Assembly (NCBI GenBank): GCA_045613745.1
Contig: JAZLBP010000007.1
Location: forward strand, 62,001-126,000
Direction of reading: 5' to 3'
DNA: 64,000 nucleotides
DNA from: UBA940 sp045613745
Lineage (GTDB): Bacteria; Bacteroidota; Bacteroidia; Bacteroidales; Rikenellaceae
The notes under the pieces are model-generated. The model saw nothing but the letters and a program-made list of their open reading frames with translations. It had not been told where the DNA came from and made no database searches. A program made the position numbers and the translations under genes. Each line of letters opens with the position of its first letter. Positions within the stretch are counted from its first letter, which is position 1. Shown one piece after another: positions 1 to 9,243 of the stretch.

Positions 1-221
1 AGAGCTACGAGGCACTCTATGGTGTTCGTCCCCGCATTATGGCTATCCACGCAGGTTTGGAGTGCGGTATCATCGGTGGCACCTATCCCGGAATGGATAT
101 GATTTCGTTTGGTCCCACCATCTGCTACCCCCACTCGCCCGACGAGAAGGTGAACATCGCCAGCGTAGCCAAGTTCTGGGATTTCCTATGCAACACCCTT
201 GCAAACTCGCCGCTGAAATAA
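1..221 (+). CDS. PepD-family aminoacyl-histidine dipeptidase, C-terminal end (partial)
   Basis: Only the last 72 codons are inside the window; the reading frame is already open at base 3 and ends with TAA at 219-221. The visible tail (HAGLECGIIGG, then DMISFGPT, then HSPDEKVNI) closely matches the end of the complete PepD at 21420-22868, which has HAGLECGLFLEK, DMVSFGPT and HSPDERLDI. PepD enzymes are cytosolic zinc dipeptidases of family M20. The H-A-G-L-E-C-G segment belongs to the C-terminal catalytic lobe. It is therefore a paralogue of the gene 21 kb away, not a copy, since about half of the tail residues differ. Confidence 0.85.
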   Translation, partial: SYEALYGVRPRIMAIHAGLECGIIGGTYPGMDMISFGPTICYPHSPDEKVNIASVAKFWDFLCNTLANSPLK

Positions 222-250
222 ACACTCTGCGGAGAGTCACAACAAAAAAA

Positions 251-280
251 AGCTGCCCCCTTGCGGGACAGCTTTTTTTT
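251..280. terminator. Bidirectional intrinsic terminator
   Basis: AGCTG-CCCC pairs with GGGA-CAGCT around a short loop, flanked by an A-run on the left and eight T on the right, so it can end transcription from both converging genes (the pepD paralogue on plus and the TolC-like gene on minus). Confidence 0.75.
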
Positions 281-299
281 GTTTCTTATACTCTCACTC

Positions 300-1475
300 C
301 TACATTGCGTAGGCCGAAAGCTCGGCAGCGGAGAGTGAATAATCGCGTTCAGACTCTAACGTACGTTGCAGGGCGTCGATGTAGAGTTCCGACTCCAAGA
401 TGTAGTCCAACAGCGAGAGGGCACCCTGCTCGAAGGCCTCTTTGAGCAGAGCCTGATTGTTGGTGTCGCCCAATGCGCGGCGATACTCCTCAGCGGTGGT
501 GCGCAATCCGAGGGTACGGCGGTAGCGGCTTGCAACATCGTTGTAGAATCGCACGCGGGTATCCTCGGCACGGCTCTCGGCGGCAAGTTGTGCTGCACGC
601 GCCTGACGTGTTTTGTTCTTGTTGCTCCACAGCGGAATCGACAGACCAACAGTCACACCGTGATAGCCCTCACCCACAAGGTTTTCGTGCATATAACCTG
701 CCGCAATGTCGGGCAGATTGGCAGCCTTGCTCAATCGCACCTGCTCGCGACCCAGCTCCACTTCGCCACGCGCATACTCCATAACGGGATTGGTGCTCTC
801 ACACGCGGCATACCACTCCTCGAAGTTGTCGGGCACAGCCTGCAAGGGGAACTCCGCAGCCTCAACGCGCAGAGCCTCACCACCTGCAAGGGCTGCAAGG
901 CGCGCGTGCAACTCATCGAGGGTCACATCAATGCGTGTCACCTCGCCACGTACGGTAGCAAGGTTAAGCATCGCTTTGTTGTACTCCAACTTGTTGGCAG
1001 CTCCCTCGGCCAGCGCGCGCTCATAACCTGCAGCAATCTGCTCGGCATAGGTCAGACGCTCGGCCACAGCACTGCGAAGGGCGTTGTTATAGACAATTTC
1101 GATATAGAGATTCTTGGCCTCCAAGACGGTTGCTATGCGCTGGATTTTGTAGTCGAGCGAGAGCAGGTGGTTTTGGGAGTTTGCCACGCGGCGCTTGTAG
1201 CCGAAGAGTGTTGCCAAGTCGAAGGATTGACTCACTGCAATGTCGGCGCGTTGACCCATACCTTCGAGGTTGCCCCACAGGTAATGGAACTCCACCTCGG
1301 GACCACTCAAGTAGATGTCGGTGCGGTTGGCAAGGCTCTCGGCCTCGGTCTGGTTACGCAGGGCGGCAAGGTAGGTACTACGCTCCTCGACGGCAGCCAC
1401 CACCTCATCCATAGTTTGGGCGCGAAGGGAGAGCGCACTGACCATCGCCACTGCAAATATTATGATGCGTTTCAT
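300..1475 (-). CDS. TolC-family outer-membrane channel of a heavy-metal RND efflux system
   Basis: 391 residues. A Sec signal peptide (MKRIIIFAVAMVSALSLRAQ) precedes two long helical repeats typical of outer membrane efflux proteins (CusC/CzcC type). It would form the outer-membrane duct for the pump encoded just upstream. Its ATG overlaps the stop codon of the pump gene by one base (TAATG), a sign of translational coupling. It is the last gene of a four-gene minus-strand operon and is followed by a terminator at about 251-280. The family is clear from length, repeat pattern and context; the metal specificity cannot be read from the sequence. Confidence 0.85.
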   Translation of the reverse strand: MKRIIIFAVAMVSALSLRAQTMDEVVAAVEERSTYLAALRNQTEAESLANRTDIYLSGPEVEFHYLWGNLEGMGQRADIAVSQSFDLATLFGYKRRVANSQNHLLSLDYKIQRIATVLEAKNLYIEIVYNNALRSAVAERLTYAEQIAAGYERALAEGAANKLEYNKAMLNLATVRGEVTRIDVTLDELHARLAALAGGEALRVEAAEFPLQAVPDNFEEWYAACESTNPVMEYARGEVELGREQVRLSKAANLPDIAAGYMHENLVGEGYHGVTVGLSIPLWSNKNKTRQARAAQLAAESRAEDTRVRFYNDVASRYRRTLGLRTTAEEYRRALGDTNNQALLKEAFEQGALSLLDYILESELYIDALQRTLESERDYSLSAAELSAYAM

Positions 1476-4400
1476 TATTTCTGTTTTTTGCGGTTAATAA
1501 GGATGTACATTACGGGGATTACAAAGCCGTTGAGCAGGGTTGACGAGAGCAGACCGCCCAAAATCACCTGTGCCATAGGGCTTTGAATCTCGTTGCCGGG
1601 GAGGTCACCCGTCAGCGCCAGCGGAATGAGTGCCAGAGCCGAGGTGAGCGCCGTCATAATGATGGGGTTGAGTCGGTCGAGCGAGCCCTCCATCACAGCC
1701 TCGTGCAAGGGGAGTCCGTGTGCGGTAAGGTCGTTGTAGCGCGAGATAAGCAGCATACCATTGCGCGTTGCGATACCAAACAGCGAGATAAAACCAATGA
1801 TAGCAGGGATACTGATAATGCCGCTTGTGAAGAGCAGCGCCGCCACACCTCCAATCAGTGCGAGGGGCAGGTTCAACAGCACCACCGACGCCTGTGTTGC
1901 GTTGTGGAACTGGCCATAGAGCAGCATAAATATCACAAGCACCGACAGCAGCGACATCACACCCAGCGTACGCGACGCAGCAGCCTCACTCTCGAACTGA
2001 CCGCCATACTCCACGCGGTAGCCCTCGGGCAGAGTGATTTCGCTCTCGATAATGCGACGAATCTCCTCGACCGTACCACGCAGGTCGCCACCAACGACGT
2101 TAGCCGAAATGACAATCTTACGCGCCACATTCTCGCGGTTGATGGTATTGGGGCCCGTAGTCGAGCTAATCTCGGCGATTGCCGACAGAGGCACTTTGCG
2201 ACCACCTGCATCCACCATCATATCGCAAATGTCATCGATAGAGCCTCGTGCCGAGTCATCGGCCTTGACAACGATGTCGAAGGTGCGGCCATCGTCATAG
2301 ACCTGCGACACCACCGAGCCACCCAACAGAGTCTCGACAATATCGTAGAACTCGGCTGGGGTCACACCATAGCGCGCAAGCATCACACGGCGAGGCACGA
2401 TGCGCAGTTGGGGACGTTGGATTTGCTGTTCGATATTCAGGTCGGCAACACCCTCAACGCCCGAAATGGCATTTTTGATGCGCACACCCGTTTCGTACAT
2501 ACGGTTAAGATCGGTACCGAAGAGTTTGATGGCAATACCCGCACTCGTACCCGACAGCATTGCGTCGATGCGGTGCGAGATGGGTTGTCCGATTTCGATG
2601 TTGGCACCGGGGATAGTTGCAAGTTTGGCGCGCAGTTCGGCCAGCACCTCCTCGCGCGAGCGGTCGCCCAACACAAAGGGGGCCTCAATCTCGGAGGTAT
2701 TGACACCCAGCGCGTGCTCGTCGGCCTCGGCGCGACCCGTCTTGCGGGCTACGGTTTGGATTTCGGGCACACTCAACAGCAGTTGCTCGGCACGACGGCC
2801 AATCTTGTCGGACTCCTCGATGGAGATTCCGGGCAGAGTCGAAACATTAACCGTAAACGAGCCCTCGTTGAAGGCGGGAAGGAAACTACGACCCAGGGTC
2901 GATGCGCCCCACACAGCCGCCGCAAAAAGCACAACTGTCACACCCAACGTAAGGCGGGTATGACCGAGCACCCACTCCAAGCAGACGCGGTAGGCGCCCT
3001 TCATCTTGCGAGTGATAAACGGCTCACGCGGCTCCTTGCTCTCTCTGCCGAGCAGCAGGCTACACAGCACGGGGGTCAGGGTCAGCGCCACAAGGGTCGA
3101 GGCAAACAACGACACGATGAAGGCAACGCCCAGCGGTGCGAGCATACGACCCTCCATTCCCGAAAGGAAAAACAAAGGAATAAAGCTGGCCACGATAATC
3201 AGTGTCGAGTTAAAAATCGGCATACGCACCTCGCGCGAAGCCTCATACACCACCGTAAGCACGGGGCGTCGCTCGTTCTCGGGCAGGGCACGGTTTTCGC
3301 GCAGACGTTTATAGACGTTCTCGACATCGACAATGGCATCATCCACCAGCGAGCCGATGGCGATAGCCATACCGCCGATACTCATTGTATTCATAGTAAG
3401 TCCCAGCGCCTTCATCACAAGGATTGTAACAAGCAGCGCCAAGGGCATCGACACAAGCGAAATGGCTGTTGTGCGGACATTCATCAGAAAGACCATCAAC
3501 ACCAAAATCACAAACAGACCTCCCTCCAACAGCGCCTTCTGGATGTTACCCACCGAGGCATCGATGAATCTCTGTTGGCGGAAGATGTCGGTGTGAATCT
3601 CGACATCCGCAGGCAGCGACAACGACAGGTCGGCAAGCGCCGCATCCAGCGACTCGGTCAGCGTGCGGGTATTGGTGTTGGGTTGTTTGGTTACGGTCAG
3701 CAACACCGCAGGCTCGCCACGATAGGATGCCACACCCAGCTTGGGCGAGTGAGCACCAATCTTAACCTCGGCAACATCTCGGAGCAACACAGGACGACCA
3801 CCCTTCTGACCCACAACGGTGAGAGCAAGGGTTTCGGCCTTGGTGGTTGTGATGTCGCCACGGATGATATACTCGTTGCCATACTCATAGAGCACACCAC
3901 CGTTGGCATTGCGGTTCATATCGCGTGTGGCCGACAGCACATCGTCGAGCGATATGTCGTAGTGTTTCATACGCAGGGGGTCAACCAGAATCTGGTACTC
4001 CTTCACATCGCCACCAATAACAGTAACCTGCGCCACGCCCTCGACCGACAGCAGTCGTTGGGCGATAACCCAATCGGCAATGGTGCGGAGCTCCATAGGC
4101 GATGTTGCACCCGACGAAGTAAGTCCCACAATCATTGTTTCGCCAAGGATTGAGGATTGGGGGCCAAGTGTGGGTCGTCCCACATAGTCGGGCAGGTTTT
4201 CGGCCACCACAGCAAGGCGTTCGGAGACAATCTGTCGCGCCTTGTAGATATCGGTACCCCACTCAAACTCCACCCACACAATCGAGAAACCTGTGGTGGA
4301 CGACGACCTCACGCGGCGCACATCGGTAGCACCGTTCACAGCCGTTTCGAGCGGGAAGCTAACAATCTTTTCGACCTCTTCGGGCGCCATACCCGGAGCC

Positions 4401-4555
4401 TCGGTCATAACCACAACCGTGGGCGCATTAAGGTCGGGGAACACATCCACCTCCATATTGGCGGCAGTCCACGAACCCGCCACCAGCAACACCAGCGACA
4501 GGACAACAATCGTAATCCGATTGTCGAGCGAGAAACGTATTATTCGGTTCAGCAT
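1475..4555 (-). CDS. CusA/CzcA-family heavy-metal efflux RND permease
   Basis: 1026 residues, the normal length of an HME-RND pump. It has the first transmembrane helix near residues 10-30, a periplasmic loop, the TM4 block IGSLVDDAIVDVENVYKRL carrying acidic residues of the proton relay, a second large periplasmic loop, and a C-terminal helix bundle ending MYILINRKKQK. Such trimeric inner-membrane pumps export Cu, Ag, Zn, Co, Cd or Ni by proton antiport together with an adaptor and a TolC channel. Both partners are encoded on either side: the adaptor 12 bases upstream and the channel overlapping by one base. The exact substrate is not determined; the His-rich partners suggest Zn/Ni/Co or Cu. 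Confidence 0.92.
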   Translation of the reverse strand: MLNRIIRFSLDNRITIVVLSLVLLVAGSWTAANMEVDVFPDLNAPTVVVMTEAPGMAPEEVEKIVSFPLETAVNGATDVRRVRSSSTTGFSIVWVEFEWGTDIYKARQIVSERLAVVAENLPDYVGRPTLGPQSSILGETMIVGLTSSGATSPMELRTIADWVIAQRLLSVEGVAQVTVIGGDVKEYQILVDPLRMKHYDISLDDVLSATRDMNRNANGGVLYEYGNEYIIRGDITTTKAETLALTVVGQKGGRPVLLRDVAEVKIGAHSPKLGVASYRGEPAVLLTVTKQPNTNTRTLTESLDAALADLSLSLPADVEIHTDIFRQQRFIDASVGNIQKALLEGGLFVILVLMVFLMNVRTTAISLVSMPLALLVTILVMKALGLTMNTMSIGGMAIAIGSLVDDAIVDVENVYKRLRENRALPENERRPVLTVVYEASREVRMPIFNSTLIIVASFIPLFFLSGMEGRMLAPLGVAFIVSLFASTLVALTLTPVLCSLLLGRESKEPREPFITRKMKGAYRVCLEWVLGHTRLTLGVTVVLFAAAVWGASTLGRSFLPAFNEGSFTVNVSTLPGISIEESDKIGRRAEQLLLSVPEIQTVARKTGRAEADEHALGVNTSEIEAPFVLGDRSREEVLAELRAKLATIPGANIEIGQPISHRIDAMLSGTSAGIAIKLFGTDLNRMYETGVRIKNAISGVEGVADLNIEQQIQRPQLRIVPRRVMLARYGVTPAEFYDIVETLLGGSVVSQVYDDGRTFDIVVKADDSARGSIDDICDMMVDAGGRKVPLSAIAEISSTTGPNTINRENVARKIVISANVVGGDLRGTVEEIRRIIESEITLPEGYRVEYGGQFESEAAASRTLGVMSLLSVLVIFMLLYGQFHNATQASVVLLNLPLALIGGVAALLFTSGIISIPAIIGFISLFGIATRNGMLLISRYNDLTAHGLPLHEAVMEGSLDRLNPIIMTALTSALALIPLALTGDLPGNEIQSPMAQVILGGLLSSTLLNGFVIPVMYILINRKKQK

Positions 4556-4567
4556 AACTTTGGCGGA

Positions 4568-6040
4568 TTAGTGGTTGTGGCTGTGACCCTCGGGGATGAT
4601 GCTCGCATTGGCAGCCAGCTTGACTTGATACACGCCGCGAGTTACAATCTCGCTACCCACAAGTGCATCATCAGCAAGTGCCACACGAAGGCCGTCCGAC
4701 TCGCCCACTTGCACCTCTTGTTTGCGGTAGTGCTCGGCGTCGAGTTTGACATACACAAAGTTGAGTCCTTGCTCCTCGGTGAGCGCCTCTTTGGGAACAC
4801 TCACAACGCTACTGCGAGTAGCCCCCACCAACCAAACCTCGGCAAAGGTACCGCTCAGCACCTCGGCGGGAGCGTCAAACACAAAGGTTACGGGCAGATA
4901 GGCCGAGCCATCGGCACAGCGACCCACAGCCTCGATGCGTCCACCAAGAGCGGCAAGCGAATAGACTTTATCGGAATAGGGCAACACAAAGTTGGCCGAT
5001 TTAATAGAGTTCAGGCTTGCAACCTTGCTTACGGGAAGGTCGGCCGAAAGGGTCATACGGTTGCCTGCGGTGATAGTAAAGAGCGCTGTACCGGTAGTGA
5101 CATAATCGCCATTCACAGCATTGCACTCCACAACAAAGCCGTCCATAGGCGCGGTGACAACAATACCCTCGCCATCCTTCGAAGCCAGTGCCTCGTAACG
5201 TTGGCGAGCCAGCTCATAGGTCGAGGTCAGGCGGTCGAACTCCTGCTCGGAGATTATCTTCTGCTCCACCAGACGCGAACCGCGCTCCCACTCCTTACGT
5301 GCGAGCTCGTAGTCGATGCGCACCTGCTCGGCAGGGTCACCCTCGGCAATGCGACGTCCCGACAGTGTGGCAAGCACCTGTCCTTTGCGTACGCGGCTGC
5401 CGACATAGATATTCTGGAATTTAACGACACCCGACGCAGGGGCTACCACAGCGCTACGGCTGGCAGGAGCCGACTCCACAACACCCGAAGTGCGAATCAC
5501 CTCGGCAAAGTCACCTGCGGTCAACACCTCGGTCTGCACACCCGCAGCCTTGGCTTGCTCGACCGAGAAAACAATCTCGCCATCGGCGTGCTCCGCGTGG
5601 TCGTGACCTTCGTGTGCATCGTGCGAGTGGCCTTCGTGATTATGACCCTCGTGCGAATGTTCAGCGTGCTCGGCGTGGTTGTGATGTTCGTGAGCAACGT
5701 GCGAATGGTCGTGCGAGCAGGTTGCGTGAGCCTCGTGAGAGTGTTCCTCGTGCGAGTGCTCGGCGTGAGAGTGCTCGGCGTGAGAGTGTTCGGCGTGAGA
5801 GTGTTCGTGGCACTCGCCCTCGTGGTGGTGCTCGTGACCTTCGTGATGGTGTTCGTGACACTCATCTTCGTGGGCGTGCTCGGTGTGAGCGTGTTCCTCG
5901 TGGTCGTGGCCTTCGTGCGAGTGAACCTCGTGAGTGTGGGCGCAGTTGTCGTGCGCGTGAGTGTGGGCGGTGTGGTTACGGCCACCGCAAGCCGCAAACA
6001 TTGCCGCAGCAGCAAGCAATGCAAGGTGTTTGATATTCAT
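4568..6040 (-). CDS. RND periplasmic adaptor lipoprotein (CusB/CzcB-like) with a huge His-rich N-terminal region
   Basis: 490 residues from the chosen ATG at 6040. This start gives a clean lipoprotein signal (MNIKHLALLAAAAMFAAC); an in-frame start at 6076 would add 12 residues ahead of it and is less likely. After the lipobox Cys come about 125 residues with roughly fifty His alternating with Glu, Ser, Asp and Ala, including four tandem AEHSH-type repeats. Then follow a barrel-sandwich hybrid domain (VVAPASGVVKF...GSRVRKGQVLATL), a short helical hairpin and a beta-barrel. The last residues (EGHSHNH) are also His-rich. It probably anchors in a membrane and links pump to channel. The His region is probably a metal buffer or sensor, by analogy with His-rich metal chaperones; that is inference. 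Confidence 0.9.
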   Translation of the reverse strand: MNIKHLALLAAAAMFAACGGRNHTAHTHAHDNCAHTHEVHSHEGHDHEEHAHTEHAHEDECHEHHHEGHEHHHEGECHEHSHAEHSHAEHSHAEHSHEEHSHEAHATCSHDHSHVAHEHHNHAEHAEHSHEGHNHEGHSHDAHEGHDHAEHADGEIVFSVEQAKAAGVQTEVLTAGDFAEVIRTSGVVESAPASRSAVVAPASGVVKFQNIYVGSRVRKGQVLATLSGRRIAEGDPAEQVRIDYELARKEWERGSRLVEQKIISEQEFDRLTSTYELARQRYEALASKDGEGIVVTAPMDGFVVECNAVNGDYVTTGTALFTITAGNRMTLSADLPVSKVASLNSIKSANFVLPYSDKVYSLAALGGRIEAVGRCADGSAYLPVTFVFDAPAEVLSGTFAEVWLVGATRSSVVSVPKEALTEEQGLNFVYVKLDAEHYRKQEVQVGESDGLRVALADDALVGSEIVTRGVYQVKLAANASIIPEGHSHNH

Positions 6041-6115
6041 AGTTTTGATAGTTTTTGTCCGTTTGATTGAAAGCATAAAAGGCCACCCTCATCAGAGGGC
6101 CGCCACAAAATATAC

Positions 6116-6532
6116 TTATGCCACGGGAGGCGCACGAAGCGCACGAATCCCAAGATGAGGGGATTCATAAAGAGGTGGAATAAAACAATTTTCGCCATAG
6201 TTTTCGCTCGGCAGACTGGCGCACTCTTCGCACAACACCTCGCACCACGCGGGCAACACCGCCTCGACATCGCAAGGCACCTCACATCGCACCTCGGTGG
6301 AGGCAAGTTGGTGTTGGAGCATTTCGACCAGCGAACAGCACTCCCCGCCCTCGGTTGCGGGAGCTTCGGGGGTGTGGTGGTGATGGTCGCAGCACTCGCC
6401 TTCGTGGTGGTCGAAAGCCTGCTCTACGGCAAAGCACACCTTGTCGCCGTGGTGGTGATGGGGCAGACATTCGAGCACACCTACCGCCGCCAAGGCAAAC
6501 GACACAAAGAGTATGGCCAACAGTTGTTTCAT
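6116..6532 (-). CDS. Small secreted His/Cys-rich protein of the metal efflux operon
   Basis: 138 residues from the ATG at 6532, which places a hydrophobic signal segment (MKQLLAILFVSFALAAVGVL) at the N-terminus; the longer frame from 6571 would bury it. The mature part is rich in His and Cys (LPHHHHGDKVCF, then CCDHHHH, then several CC/CxxC pairs). It lies 75 bases upstream of the adaptor gene on the same strand, so probably belongs to the operon. Short His/Cys-rich proteins in front of CusB-like genes are common in Bacteroidetes (possibly DUF6769; not verified). A periplasmic metal-binding role is inferred from composition and context only. Confidence 0.7.
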   Translation of the reverse strand: MKQLLAILFVSFALAAVGVLECLPHHHHGDKVCFAVEQAFDHHEGECCDHHHHTPEAPATEGGECCSLVEMLQHQLASTEVRCEVPCDVEAVLPAWCEVLCEECASLPSENYGENCFIPPLYESPHLGIRALRAPPVA

Positions 6533-6678
6533 TCTCGGTGCAAAGATACGAACTTCACAGCTTACTGCCAATACCTTTTTGTTGGTATTTTTTGCAATCC
6601 CTCGCCCGCGCGCATTATGCCCACGCTCGCAAGGCGAAATTAGCGGCCGCCGTCGGGACTTTCATTCGAAAAAAAGTG

Positions 6679-6686
6679 TAACTTTG
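6679..6686 (+). promoter_or_regulatory. Bacteroidetes -7 element (TAACTTTG) of the GH32 gene
   Basis: Matches TAnnTTTG, 16 bases before the ATG at 6703. No good -33 TTTG is visible at the normal spacing. Confidence 0.45.
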
Positions 6687-6702
6687 CAAAAACTATCGAC
6701 CT

Positions 6703-8544
6703 ATGCGACACCCCTTCCTGACAATAATCCTTGCGGCGTTGGCACTTGGCGCGTGCAACACCAACCAATGCATCGTCCGCCACACCGACAGCGAGAACAC
6801 CCAAGTCACCATCGCGGGCATGCCCAAATATCTGTTGCTTCCCATCGAGGACCGAGGACAATCCGCGCGCGTGGATTTGCGTCAGGGCGACTCGCTGCTA
6901 CAACGTCTGTACATCCGCCTTGCACGCACACAGGTGGACTACTACGTTCCGCTCGACTTGGAGCACTTCCCCACGATGACCTCGCTCGACATCCGCCTTG
7001 ACTCGACGGCTATGTGTTGGGATTCTATTCGCGTGGCCGACAAGTTTGCGCCCCGACACGACCCTCTGCGCCCGCTGTGGCACCACACACCGCCCTATGG
7101 CTGGATGAACGACCCCAACGGAATGTTCTATCTGAATGGCGAGTGGCACTTGTACTATCAATTCAACCCCTATGGCAACCGTCACGGCAACATCCATTGG
7201 GGACACTCCGTATCGACCGATCTTGTGAATTGGCGCAACCTTCCGCCCGCTATCGAGCCCGACTCGCTGGGCAGCGTGGCTTCGGGTTCGTGCGTGGTTG
7301 ATCACCTCAATTCGGCAGGTTTCGGCAAGGATGCAGTGGTGGCATTCTACACCGCGTGGGGGCCTCCCCAAGTGCAATGCCTCGCCTACTCGACCGACGG
7401 CGGCTACACCTTCACAAAGTACGAGGGCAACCCCATACTGACATCACCCATACGTGATTTCCGCGACCCCAAAGTGTTCTATCACAGCGAGTCGGAGCGT
7501 TGGATAATGATTCTTGCGGTGGGACACCACATGGAGTTCTACTCGTCGGCCAACCTCAAAGAGTGGAGCTACGAAAGCTCGTTTGGCGAGGGTTATGGCG
7601 GTCACGGCGGAGTGTGGGAGTGTCCCGACCTGCTGCGACTCCCCATTGAGGGTGAGCCCGACCGCTTCAAGTGGACTCTTATCTGCAACATCAACCCCGG
7701 AGGCCCCGCAGGAGGCTCGGCAACACAATACTTCACAGGCGAGTTCGACGGCCACCAATTCATCTGCGACACCCCGCCCCACATCACTCGCTGGATGGAC
7801 TTCGGCAAGGACAACTACGCCAGCGTGTCGTGGAACAATGCCCCCGACGGTCGTAATGTAATCATCGGCTGGATGAGCAACTGGAACTACTGCGGCTCGG
7901 TGCCCACAACAGCTTTTCGCAGTGCCAACACCATTGCACGTGACCTCTACCTCTACACCGATGGCGACGTAAACTACCTCGGCTCGCGCCCCGCGCCCGA
8001 AATGGAGGCGGCACTTGGCGAGCCCACCCACTATGAGTCGCGCATCCTTGCGGAGATTGGCGAGGAGATACCCATCGCCTCGGCCGACAAAGGCTACCGC
8101 CTCAACATAACTCTGCGTCCCTCAAAAAGCCTATGCGGATTCAGCCTTGCGAATGCCGAGGGCGAGAAGATAACCTTCATCTACAATCCCACAACACGAC
8201 TGCTCACCATCGACCGCACACACTACCAACACCCTCGTTTTTCGAGCAGTTGGGACACCCCCGCAGCGATGTGGTATGATCTGAAAGGCGAGCCCACACC
8301 CATAGGTGTTGGCACCCCCGAGGAGCAAATTGCAGTTCCCGCAACAAGTGACAAGCATCTGCGACTGAGCCTATGGGTTGACCGCAGTTCGGTGGAGTGT
8401 TTCGAAAGGTCGGGACGCTTTGTGCTGACCACCACCGCCTTCCCCCAATCGCCCTTCGACCGCATCATCCCCTTTGCCGAGCAGGCGTGCGAGTTCAGCG
8501 AAATCGAGGTGCGGAACATCGTAACTACCAAACGCCCAAAATAG
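6703..8544 (+). CDS. GH32 family glycoside hydrolase lipoprotein (levanase/fructanase type)
   Basis: 613 residues with a lipobox (MRHPFLTIILAALALGAC, Cys18), so probably surface or periplasmic. After an N-terminal beta-rich extension comes the GH32 five-blade propeller with its three hallmark motifs: WMNDPNG at 134-140 (nucleophile Asp137), RDP at 254-256 (transition-state Asp) and EC at 306-307 (acid/base Glu306). A C-terminal beta-sandwich follows (LRLSLWVDRSSVECF). The enzyme should hydrolyse beta-fructofuranosyl bonds in fructans or sucrose. No SusC/SusD pair or fructokinase adjoins it, so it is not in an obvious polysaccharide utilization locus. Levan versus inulin specificity cannot be decided here. 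Confidence 0.92.
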   Translation: MRHPFLTIILAALALGACNTNQCIVRHTDSENTQVTIAGMPKYLLLPIEDRGQSARVDLRQGDSLLQRLYIRLARTQVDYYVPLDLEHFPTMTSLDIRLDSTAMCWDSIRVADKFAPRHDPLRPLWHHTPPYGWMNDPNGMFYLNGEWHLYYQFNPYGNRHGNIHWGHSVSTDLVNWRNLPPAIEPDSLGSVASGSCVVDHLNSAGFGKDAVVAFYTAWGPPQVQCLAYSTDGGYTFTKYEGNPILTSPIRDFRDPKVFYHSESERWIMILAVGHHMEFYSSANLKEWSYESSFGEGYGGHGGVWECPDLLRLPIEGEPDRFKWTLICNINPGGPAGGSATQYFTGEFDGHQFICDTPPHITRWMDFGKDNYASVSWNNAPDGRNVIIGWMSNWNYCGSVPTTAFRSANTIARDLYLYTDGDVNYLGSRPAPEMEAALGEPTHYESRILAEIGEEIPIASADKGYRLNITLRPSKSLCGFSLANAEGEKITFIYNPTTRLLTIDRTHYQHPRFSSSWDTPAAMWYDLKGEPTPIGVGTPEEQIAVPATSDKHLRLSLWVDRSSVECFERSGRFVLTTTAFPQSPFDRIIPFAEQACEFSEIEVRNIVTTKRPK

Positions 8545-8552
8545 CACACACT

Positions 8553-9230
8553 ATGACCGGAACATTCATCAATATGGCTGCTGTAGCCGCAGGAGCACTC
8601 ATCGGAGTTACCATTGGCAAACGTATGCCCCAGAAACTGCAAGAGATTGTATTTCAGGCGCTGGGACTTGTGGTTGGAGCCATAGGAATCTCGATGGCAC
8701 TCGAATCGACCAACCTCTTAATCTCGGTTGTGAGCATTGTGCTTGGCGCGGTGACGGGACACGCGCTGGGTATCGAAAAGAGCCTTAACTCTTTTGCCGA
8801 GAAGGTACGCAGCAAAGTACGCATCGGTGGCAAGCGTTTTACCGAGGGTTTCGTGGGTGCTACACTTCTGTATTGCGTGGGCAGTATGGCGGTTTTGGGT
8901 TCGTTCGAGGATGGTTTGGGCGAGTTCCCTACCCTGCTCTGCACCAAGAGTGTGATTGACGGTGTGTCGGCCATTGCGCTGGCGGCCGTGTCGGGTATAG
9001 GTGTGATGTTCTCGATTTTTCCCGTACTGATTTATCAGGGTGCGCTCACCCTGTGCGCCGAGTGGCTGAGTCCCATAATGAGCGAGGTGATGATTGCCGA
9101 GATGACCGCCGTAGGTGGTTTGATGCTTATGGGTATAAGTCTGTCGCTGCTGGGCATAAAACAAGTGCGAACAGCCGATATGCTGCCCGCACTTATCTAT
9201 GCACCACTTCTGGCGTGGTTGTTTCTCTAA
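8553..9230 (+). CDS. DUF554 family membrane protein (YdfK/YqgA-like)
   Basis: 225 residues. The ATG at 8553 gives the family's usual N-terminus MTGTFINMAAVAAGALIG; a longer in-frame ORF from 8397 reads backwards into the GH32 gene and is unlikely. The protein is strongly hydrophobic, with about six predicted membrane helices separated by short loops and the family pattern GFVGATLLYCVGSMAVLGS. The function of DUF554 proteins is unknown, though they are often called putative inner-membrane transporters. It starts 8 bases after the GH32 stop, so may be co-transcribed with it. Confidence 0.8.
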   Translation: MTGTFINMAAVAAGALIGVTIGKRMPQKLQEIVFQALGLVVGAIGISMALESTNLLISVVSIVLGAVTGHALGIEKSLNSFAEKVRSKVRIGGKRFTEGFVGATLLYCVGSMAVLGSFEDGLGEFPTLLCTKSVIDGVSAIALAAVSGIGVMFSIFPVLIYQGALTLCAEWLSPIMSEVMIAEMTAVGGLMLMGISLSLLGIKQVRTADMLPALIYAPLLAWLFL

Positions 9231-9243
9231 TTAGTTCCGCGCA

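Noticed and set aside
1583..6070. Very long plus-strand open frames (856 and 637 codons) opposite the metal efflux genes
   Set aside because: They mirror the codon usage of the real minus-strand genes and encode low-complexity Gln/His/Arg or Val-rich strings; no start signals or family features.
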